Assembly (NCBI GenBank): GCA_050942695.1
Contig: JBMNNU010000241.1
Span: 1 to 5,130, forward strand
Reading direction: 5' to 3'
Source of the DNA: JBMNNU01 sp050942695
GTDB taxonomy: Bacteria; Chloroflexota; UBA6077
DNA length: 5,130 bases
A program made the translations under genes and the position numbers. The notes under the pieces are model-generated. The model was given only the letters and a program-made list of their open reading frames with translations, was not told the DNA's origin and made no database searches. Below are positions 1-4,182 of this stretch, piece by piece (position 1 is the first letter of the stretch; each line of letters begins with the position of its first letter).

Positions 1-70
1 GTCAACGAGCGGCCGATCACGAAAAGGTCGCTTCCAGGAAAAGCTGGTAGTCGCCGGCATTCGTTTCTAG
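1..70. other. Left edge, possible tail of an upstream gene
   Basis: No gene can be named here. On the + strand, frame 2 reads open from the window edge to a TAG at 68-70 and ends in residues KLVVAGIRF. That stop sits directly at the foot of the terminator-like hairpin at 69-132, which is what the 3' end of a rightward gene would look like. Frame 1 is also open through 190 and the minus strand is partly open, so about 22 codons cannot decide the matter. The call rests on position next to the hairpin, not on recognised homology. Confidence 0.2.
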
Positions 71-132
71 TGGTGCGCGGATATGTGGTGTGCGGATTGA
101 TCCAGCAACACGTAGCCGCGCGCCACTTTTTT
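69..132 (+). terminator. Probable intrinsic terminator with long stem
   Basis: Bases 69-80 (AGTGGTGCGCGG) pair with 116-127 (CCGCGCGCCACT) over 12 positions with a single G-U wobble. The helix continues past one mismatch through 82-87 and 109-114, leaving a loop of about 21 bases. The right arm runs straight into six T residues (127-132). A GC-rich stem followed by a T tract is the standard rho-independent signal on the + strand. It would end transcription of a gene to the left of the window and insulate the promoter at 206. The long loop is unusual for a simple terminator. Confidence 0.6.
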
Positions 133-205
133 GTCTCCCTCTCATTGTCTCATTCCGACAGGATCGAAGTCGTCCGATCAGGTTTTGTCTGAATGCGGAA
201 ATCGC

Positions 206-234
206 TTGACATGGATTCTGCGCCGGAGTATTAT
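206..234 (+). promoter_or_regulatory. Strong sigma-70-type promoter of the metal/Fe-S operon
   Basis: A perfect -35 box TTGACA (206-211) is followed by a 17-base spacer and a -10 box TATTAT (229-234, one mismatch from consensus). Transcription would start near 241 and run rightward through the decayed mrp gene into the DUF1847, DUF364 and ferredoxin-like genes. No other promoter of this quality was seen before 640. The -10 box is embedded in an inverted repeat, so the promoter is probably repressible. Confidence 0.75.
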
Positions 235-252
235 GAGCATAAGCTCATAATA
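229..252. promoter_or_regulatory. Perfect inverted repeat over the -10 box, probable operator
   Basis: TATTATGAGC (229-238), a 4-base spacer ATAA, and GCTCATAATA (243-252) form a perfect 10+10 bp dyad. It covers the -10 box and the expected transcription start near 241, so a dimeric repressor bound here would block RNA polymerase. Because the left arm lies upstream of the start site, the repeat would act as DNA rather than as an RNA hairpin. No regulator gene is in the window, so the protein that binds it is unknown. A metal- or redox-responsive regulator is plausible from the genes downstream, but this is inference. Confidence 0.65.
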
Positions 253-308
253 TCCTGTCGCGATCGGCTCGATGCTGTGCATCCCCGCATGCGGCAGCTA
301 TCACATAG

Positions 309-640
309 TTCGGCACATCCGACGCCCCGCTCACAGTGATGCAATCGCTGCCTCTCAATGGTGTAGTGGTGGTGTCTTCCCCTCAAGAACTGGCGGGGAT
401 GGCAGTCCGTAAGGCGGTAGAGATGGCTGAACAGCTTAAGCTCAACTGTGCGGCGCCGGGAGAGTGGAGTAGCACCAGTCTGAAGCTTATGATACCCTGG
501 CCGGGGCATTCGCTGATATAGTGGTCCAGGCCGATGACGATGTGTTTGTGTTAGATAGAGCACGCAAATCTGAATCAGGCTTAGACTATAAGGCGAATCC
601 AATCCACCACCAATCATATAAAGGGGGAAACTACTGCTGA
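309..640 (+). pseudogene. Decayed Mrp/NBP35-family P-loop ATPase gene
   Basis: Intact Mrp/NBP35 proteins are cytoplasmic ATPases that carry and transfer Fe-S clusters. Two pieces in different frames match the second half of such a protein. Bases 309-440 read GTSDAPLTVMQSLPLNGVVV and then SSPQELAGMAVRKAVEMA, the PPGT(S/G)D and LPLxGVVVVSSPQ region. From 440 the frame shifts and reads AQLCGAGRVE, a TAG at 470-472, then HQSEAYDTLAGAFADIV, which is the typical C-terminal stretch (LCDxGRIEEYxSEAF in relatives). The section expected between them, roughly 50-60 residues usually holding the C-terminal CxxC, is missing. The P-loop half is also absent, since only about 55 bases separate the operator from the first match. 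Bases 296-310 in another frame read SYHIV, perhaps a trace of the DYLIVD segment. The second frame stays open to TGA at 638-640, which overlaps the ATG of the next gene. The family assignment is from remembered motifs and is fairly secure; the deletion sizes are estimates. Confidence 0.8.
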
Positions 641-1275
641 TGGTCTCTTGTGCGGAATGTAAGGTTTACGTGTGCCGGGTGGGGAAGCTCGATGCAGTCC
701 CTGAGAACTGCCCAATGAGGGATGGGGATATCACGAACACTCGCGAAACCCTGGCCGACCCGGTCATCAAGAAGATGGCCAGGGAATCGGCCCTGGTAGA
801 GGCTGAGGGCTACGGTACCTGGTCGCGGGTAGAGGAAATAATCGAGTTCTCCCGCCGTATGGGCTACAAGAAGCTGGGATTCGCCTACTGCGTGGGATTT
901 AGGAAAGAAGCTGCGATTCTCCACAAAGTATTGACTGCTAACGGCTTCGAAGTGGCCTCCGTGTGCTGCAAAACCGGCTCCATTCCGAAGGAAGAGTTGG
1001 ATATTACCGACGCCCAGAAGGTACGACCTGGCACCTATGAAGCGATCTGCAATCCTATCGCGCAAGCGAGGCTGTTAAACAAGGAAAAGACCGACTTCAA
1101 CATCATGCTCGGGTTGTGCGTTGGACACGACAGCCTGTTCCTGAAGGAAATCGAGGGCCCCACCACCTGCCTGGTAGCTAAAGATCGTGCTCTGGCACAC
1201 AACCCTGTCGGTGCACTCTACTGCCACGAGCATTACTTCCAGAAGAAGCTGTACGAACTCCACCAACCGAAGTAG
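640..1275 (+). CDS. DUF1847 family Cys-rich metal-binding protein
   Basis: This 211-residue protein matches the DUF1847 family in length and motifs; its biochemical function is unknown. The N-terminus carries Cys4, Cys7, Cys12 and Cys24 (CAEC, YVC, NCP), a likely zinc or iron site. The rest looks like an alpha/beta domain with conserved-looking segments: GYKKLGFAYCVGF (75-87), the Cys-Cys pair at 109-110 in SVCCKTG, ICNPIAQA (136-143), GLCVGHDSLF (158-167) and LVAKDRALAHNP (178-189). No signal peptide or membrane segment is seen, so it is probably cytoplasmic. The ATG overlaps the stop of the decayed mrp gene (TGATG), indicating ancestral translational coupling. A purine-rich AAGGGGG lies at 621-627, about 12 bases upstream, and may now serve as ribosome binding site. 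It leads the intact part of an operon with the DUF364 and ferredoxin-like genes, which supports a role in metal or cofactor handling. That role is inference. Confidence 0.88.
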   Translation: MVSCAECKVYVCRVGKLDAVPENCPMRDGDITNTRETLADPVIKKMARESALVEAEGYGTWSRVEEIIEFSRRMGYKKLGFAYCVGFRKEAAILHKVLTANGFEVASVCCKTGSIPKEELDITDAQKVRPGTYEAICNPIAQARLLNKEKTDFNIMLGLCVGHDSLFLKEIEGPTTCLVAKDRALAHNPVGALYCHEHYFQKKLYELHQPK

Positions 1276-1285
1276 AAGGCGAGCT

Positions 1286-2023
1286 ATGGCCATCATCGAC
1301 GACTTGTTGACTTCTGTTAAAAATGATTCTCCTGTTCGTCGGGTAGTGATAGGCCCGTTCATCACGGCGGTAATGGCCGATCGTTGCGGTCTGGCATCCA
1401 CTTCGTTGTATGGAGATTGCTGCCATGGTGAAATGTCGATGCCCGATGCCGGGCGACTGACGGAACGCACCGCCCTTGAACTGGCAGGACTCGTGCGGAA
1501 CGGAAGTCCTCTTGAATCCGCCGTCGGTGTGGCCGCGCTCAACACATTGTTGGTACCGGATGAAGCACAGCTAACGGATCTCAACGCCCGCGATCTGTTG
1601 ATGGAAAAGGGGCGAGGGGGGAAAGTGGCGATAGTTGGCCACTTTCCCTTCGTCCCCGCTCTCCGCAAGTGCGCTGGCCATCTCTCAGTGCTGGAACTGA
1701 ATCCGCTGGAGGGAGACCTGGACGCTAGTGAAGCTTCTCGTGTAATCCCAGATGCAGACGTGGTAGCCATCACCGGCACCAGCCTAACCAACCATACCCT
1801 TGATGATCTGTTGAAACTCTGCTCCCGGGACAGCTTCGTGGTCGTCCTGGGTGCCAGCACGCCCCTTTCGCCGGTTCTTTTCGACTACGGTGTTGACGTT
1901 GTGGCGGGCACCGTAGTCAGCGATCCAGAGCTAGCGATGAGATACGCCGGAGAGGGGGCGAATTTCCGGCAAATACAGGGCATCAGACGTGTCAACCTAT
2001 TCCGTGAAGGAAGAAAGAAATAG
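1286..2023 (+). CDS. DUF4213/DUF364 protein, putative heavy-metal chelation
   Basis: This 245-residue protein has the architecture of the DUF4213 (N-terminal) plus DUF364 (PF04016) family. The solved relative Dhaf4260 from Desulfitobacterium hafniense combines an enolase-N-like and a Rossmann-like fold, with a suggested but unproven part in metal chelation. Visible segments are RRVVIGPFITAVMADRCG (18-35) and SLYGDCCHG (40-48) in the first domain. The second contains VAIVGHFPFVPALR (114-127), LELNP (136-140), SRVIPDADVVAITGTSLTNH (151-170) and VVVLGASTPLSPVLFDYG (185-202). Cys34, Cys45 and Cys46 are candidate ligands. The start at 1286 is chosen over an in-frame ATG at 1187 because the extra 33 codons overlap the DUF1847 gene and read as low-quality Ser/Arg sequence, and AGAAGG lies at 1274-1279, 6 bases before ATG. 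It begins 10 bases after DUF1847 and ends 8 bases before the ferredoxin-like gene, so the three are almost certainly co-transcribed. Confidence 0.87.
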   Translation: MAIIDDLLTSVKNDSPVRRVVIGPFITAVMADRCGLASTSLYGDCCHGEMSMPDAGRLTERTALELAGLVRNGSPLESAVGVAALNTLLVPDEAQLTDLNARDLLMEKGRGGKVAIVGHFPFVPALRKCAGHLSVLELNPLEGDLDASEASRVIPDADVVAITGTSLTNHTLDDLLKLCSRDSFVVVLGASTPLSPVLFDYGVDVVAGTVVSDPELAMRYAGEGANFRQIQGIRRVNLFREGRKK

Positions 2024-2031
2024 TAAAAACC

Positions 2032-2493
2032 ATGAGCGACCAAGTTTTGGCATCTGTCGAAAAAGAAACTTGCACCGGATGCGGCCAATGCATCACCGCC
2101 TGCTCGCGAGGCGCTATCTATATGGTGGATGGGATTGCAGATGTCGACCCCACCATCTGTAGGGGATGTGGTGTTTGCGCGCAAGCATGCCCAACCGGGG
2201 CGTTATCGATGGTATATCCGGCAAGAGATATTGTTTCGGTTGAATCGCAGCCGTCGATCCCCGCTCCCCGGCCCCGCGCCGAAGTGGTCCAGCCATTTAA
2301 TCCGATGAGAAGTCCCAAACGTCAATCTCTCCTGGCTCGGGCAGCCACAGCGGTCGCTCCTGCGGCGCTCAACCTGGCTATCGCCGTCGGGCAGGCCTGT
2401 CTGGATAGAATTGGCGCTGTCGGTTCCAACGAAGCAGCCGTATCAAATCGCCCCGCTGGGCGTTGTCGGCGCATGAGAAGGCGAGGTCGCTGA
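2032..2493 (+). CDS. 2[4Fe-4S] ferredoxin-like protein with Arg-rich tail
   Basis: This 153-residue protein starts with a bacterial-type double-cluster ferredoxin domain. Cys14, Cys17, Cys20 and Cys24 (CTGCGQCITAC) and Cys43, Cys46, Cys49 and Cys53 (CRGCGVCAQAC) each fit CxxCxxCxxxC, here followed by S and P. Two [4Fe-4S] clusters and electron transfer in the cytoplasm are the expected properties. Beyond residue 60 it is unlike a simple ferredoxin: a Pro/Ala linker (about 69-90), an Ala-rich probable helix (about 98-125) with one extra Cys, and a basic end reading RCRRMRRRGR. Ordinary ferredoxins stop near 55-65 residues, so the tail more than doubles the length and may contact a partner or nucleic acid; this is inference. 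It follows the DUF364 gene by 8 bases. The nearest purine-rich stretch (GGAAGAAAG, 2009-2017) is about 14 bases from the ATG, longer than ideal. Confidence 0.87.
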   Translation: MSDQVLASVEKETCTGCGQCITACSRGAIYMVDGIADVDPTICRGCGVCAQACPTGALSMVYPARDIVSVESQPSIPAPRPRAEVVQPFNPMRSPKRQSLLARAATAVAPAALNLAIAVGQACLDRIGAVGSNEAAVSNRPAGRCRRMRRRGR

Positions 2494-2502
2494 GGCCAAG
2501 GA

Positions 2503-2521
2503 GCTGGGGACGAGCCCCAGC
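2503..2521. terminator. Hairpin between convergent genes, possible terminator
   Basis: GCTGGGG (2503-2509) and CCCCAGC (2515-2521) form a perfect 7 bp stem around a 5-base loop, ten bases after the ferredoxin-like stop and 28 bases before the stop of the opposing ABC ATPase gene. The position suits a bidirectional terminator. No T tract follows on either strand, so it could instead be an RNA 3'-end stabiliser or a small dispersed hairpin repeat. Confidence 0.4.
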
Positions 2522-2549
2522 CCACGCCAAAATCCACAACAACGAAGCG

Positions 2550-3653
2550 TTAAGCAGCTAACAGGCTTTTTGTGGTAGCCTTATCGAATATGTGCATCTG
2601 GTCTTGCGAGAAGTATGTGACCATCTTCTCGCCGGTCTTCGCCCTGACTCCCATGTCCAGCTTGGCTACATAGCCCTTACCCCCGGCCGACAGGTACACA
2701 TGTTGCTCGCTGCCCATGCTCTCCACCACATCTACCTCGGACGGAACCTCGACCCAGTTGGACCCATTCTCATTTGGGCAGTGTGTGAAGTGCTCAGGCC
2801 TGACCCCCACCACAACTTCTTTACCGGATTGATGAGCTAACGCCTTGCCCAGATCCGCTTTCAATGTAAAGCAGAAGCTCTCGCTTCTCAAGCTCACCGC
2901 GTCCCCCGACATCGACACCTCAGCGTCGAAGAAGTTCATAGCAGGGCTGCCGATGAAACCCGCCACGAAGATATTAGCCGGATGGTCGAACAGCTTCTGG
3001 GGGGTATCGAGCTGCTGTAAAATCCCATCCCTCAGCACAGCTATCCTGGACCCCATGGTCATCGCCTCAATCTGGTCGTGGGTCACGTAAATGATGGTGG
3101 ATTGCAGCCTCTGATGCAGTTTGATCAGCTCTGCTCGAGTCTGCACACGCAGCTTCGCATCCAGGTTCGACAGCGGCTCGTCCATCAGGAATACCTTCGG
3201 CTCCCGCACTATCGCCCTCCCCAGGGCTACACGCTGCCTCTGCCCCCCGGACAACTGCTTCGGCTTACGCATCAGCAGTTCGTCGATACCCAAAATAGCC
3301 GCAGCCTCCTTCACCCGCCGGTCGATCTGATCCTTCGGGAACTTCCTCATCTTCAGCCCAAAGGCCAGGTTATCGTAGACGTTCATGTGGGGATAGAGAG
3401 CGTAGCTCTGGAACACCATCGCGATGTCCCTGTCTTTGGGGGATACGTCGTTGACCAACCTGTCTCCGATGTAGATGTTACCCGAGGTGATCTCTTCCAG
3501 ACCGGCGATCATTCGGAGGGCGGTAGACTTGCCGCAGCCTGAGGGGCCTACCAGCACCAGGAACTCCCTGTCCTGGATTTCGATGGAGAGGTCGTTGACA
3601 GCGGTAACGTTGCCGAACTTTTTGGTGACGTGCTCCAGTACTACCTGTGCCAT
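2550..3653 (-). CDS. ABC importer ATPase, MalK/UgpC/MsmX type
   Basis: This 367-residue protein is the full-length nucleotide-binding subunit of a CUT1-type importer that powers uptake of sugars, oligosaccharides or glycerol phosphate across the cytoplasmic membrane. Visible in order are Walker A GPSGCGKST (36-44), Q-loop FQSYALYPHM (81-90), signature LSGGQRQR (134-141), Walker B VFLMDE (154-159), D-loop SNLD (162-165) and the switch His192 in VTHDQ. The C-terminal part from about 235 has the regulatory TOBE features, including FVAGFIGSPAMNFF and VVVGVRPEHF. All catalytic residues are present. The start at 3653 is chosen because a strong GAGGAGG lies 4 bases upstream and MAQVVLEHVTKKFG is the normal family N-terminus; the frame is open for 33 more codons upstream without family character. 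No permease or binding protein is in view, so it may be a shared ATPase serving unlinked transporters, as MsiK and MsmX do. The substrate cannot be read from the sequence. Confidence 0.95.
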   Translation of the reverse strand: MAQVVLEHVTKKFGNVTAVNDLSIEIQDREFLVLVGPSGCGKSTALRMIAGLEEITSGNIYIGDRLVNDVSPKDRDIAMVFQSYALYPHMNVYDNLAFGLKMRKFPKDQIDRRVKEAAAILGIDELLMRKPKQLSGGQRQRVALGRAIVREPKVFLMDEPLSNLDAKLRVQTRAELIKLHQRLQSTIIYVTHDQIEAMTMGSRIAVLRDGILQQLDTPQKLFDHPANIFVAGFIGSPAMNFFDAEVSMSGDAVSLRSESFCFTLKADLGKALAHQSGKEVVVGVRPEHFTHCPNENGSNWVEVPSEVDVVESMGSEQHVYLSAGGKGYVAKLDMGVRAKTGEKMVTYFSQDQMHIFDKATTKSLLAA

Positions 3654-3657
3654 GTTG

Positions 3658-3664
3658 CCTCCTC
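3658..3664 (-). promoter_or_regulatory. Ribosome binding site fixing the ABC ATPase start
   Basis: Read on the minus strand this is GAGGAGG, a near-perfect anti-16S match 4 bases before the ATG at 3651-3653. It decides between this start and a longer in-frame reading that would begin at 3752. Confidence 0.8.
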
Positions 3665-3755
3665 TAGAAATGGTGGTCAGCCATCGAGGTCGGGCGTATA
3701 TATTAAGACCTGATTGCTGCGCAAATGGACTGGAATACCGGATTAGGCACAATGC

Positions 3756-3781
3756 TGGCAGAGCGCATCCGCCAATTTTTT
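3756..3781 (+). terminator. Terminator-like hairpin with no obvious gene
   Basis: TGGCAGA (3756-3762) pairs with TCCGCCA (3768-3774) through six pairs and one A-C mismatch around a 5-base loop. One A and then six T residues (3776-3781) follow, so the signal faces the + strand. No rightward gene is recognised just upstream; that DNA is the 5' leader of the leftward ABC gene and its coding region. It could end an antisense transcript or be a chance or relic structure. Confidence 0.3.
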
Positions 3782-3871
3782 GATAGGGTTGGGATCGATT
3801 CTAACTGAGGAAGTTCTTGGCCGGCGTAGTATTGATAGGTGATTTCCGACAGCTTCGGCCATTTCTTCCAT

Positions 3872-3900
3872 ATAATAGCTCAATTGAATCTTTAAGCCAA
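3872..3900 (-). promoter_or_regulatory. Candidate promoter for the ABC ATPase gene
   Basis: On the minus strand TTGGCT (3900-3895, four of six matches to the -35 consensus) is followed by a 17-base spacer and TATTAT (3877-3872, five of six). Transcription would begin near 3865, giving a leader of about 210 bases before the ATG at 3653. A weaker AT-rich candidate (TATATA at 3697-3702) lies closer to the gene, so the assignment is tentative. Confidence 0.35.
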
Positions 3901-4111
3901 GCCACATCGTTTTTCGGTACGGTCAAATTTCCGTCTTCTCACCTCCGTGACGCATAGCCCTGTGCCATGCCGTCCACGTTGACATGCATTATCCAGGATG
4001 GCGTATGCCAACGAGGACCGCAGGGCACAGGTCCCTGCGCTACGAGAGCAACAGATATTGCCGTTCCTAGAAACATGCCCTCCATTGTCGCCTTCGCCGT
4101 AAACATGGAAC

Positions 4112-4144
4112 TTCCAAGGCACTCTCAACGTTATTTATAAATAA
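4112..4144 (+). promoter_or_regulatory. Candidate serpin promoter with a 14 bp palindrome
   Basis: TATAAA (4136-4141, five of six -10 matches) lies within the perfect palindrome TTATTTATAAATAA (4131-4144). The best -35 at acceptable spacing is TTCCAA (4112-4117, 18-base spacer), which is weak. Transcription would start near 4148, about 35 bases before the serpin ATG. A weak -35 with a palindromic -10 could indicate an activator or repressor, but AT-rich palindromes also arise by chance. Confidence 0.4.
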
Positions 4145-4168
4145 GACAGCCGTATCAGATCAGGCTAT

Positions 4169-4175
4169 GAGGAGG
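4169..4175 (+). promoter_or_regulatory. Ribosome binding site of the serpin gene
   Basis: GAGGAGG ends 7 bases before the ATG at 4183. It fixes the serpin start and so the presence of the signal peptide, ruling out a later methionine such as codon 24. Confidence 0.8.
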
Positions 4176-4182
4176 ACGAAAT

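Larger units (their letters stand above)
3654..4182. other. 529-base divergent intergenic region
   Basis: This stretch separates the leftward ABC ATPase gene from the rightward serpin gene. No reading frame in it resembles a protein I recognise; a 78-codon minus-strand frame (3892-4128) has no ribosome binding site or family character. It holds candidate promoters for both flanking genes, a hairpin with a T tract at 3756-3781, a small hairpin CGCAGGG/CCCTGCG at 4019-4039, and an AT-rich palindrome at 4131-4144. An isolated TTGACA at 3979-3984 lacks a good -10 box at proper spacing. Confidence 0.6.

Noticed and set aside
1..60. Minus-strand fragment with a VIGRSLT-like stretch recalling OMP decarboxylase-type barrels
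   Set aside because: Too short to support, and other frames are equally open; the resemblance is a handful of residues.
336..521. A 61-codon plus-strand small protein starting at GTG 336
   Set aside because: Its first 35 residues are Mrp family sequence that begins upstream of 336, and the end is out-of-frame reading past the deletion. It is part of a pseudogene, not a small gene.
231..617. Minus-strand reading frame of 128 codons
   Set aside because: It runs opposite the mrp pseudogene, has no recognisable domain and would start next to a good plus-strand mrp match.
1187..1285. N-terminal extension of the DUF364 protein
   Set aside because: It overlaps the DUF1847 gene, lacks a ribosome binding site and adds 33 residues of non-family sequence; ATG 1286 has a good site.
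1075..1860. Long minus-strand reading frame of 261 codons
   Set aside because: It lies opposite the well-supported DUF1847 and DUF364 genes, is rich in Ser/Arg/Thr and has no family motif; it is a shadow of real coding DNA.
3078..3542. Plus-strand reading frame of 154 codons
   Set aside because: It is antisense to the conserved ATPase core and has no motif of its own.
3654..3752. N-terminal extension of the ABC ATPase
   Set aside because: The extra 33 residues are not family-like, and a strong GAGGAGG sits 4 bases before the internal ATG.
3979..4009. Perfect TTGACA at 3979-3984 as a serpin promoter
   Set aside because: No acceptable -10 box lies 16-18 bases downstream, and the distance to the gene is about 175 bases.
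3892..4128. Minus-strand reading frame of 78 codons in the intergenic region
   Set aside because: No ribosome binding site, no recognised family and unremarkable composition.
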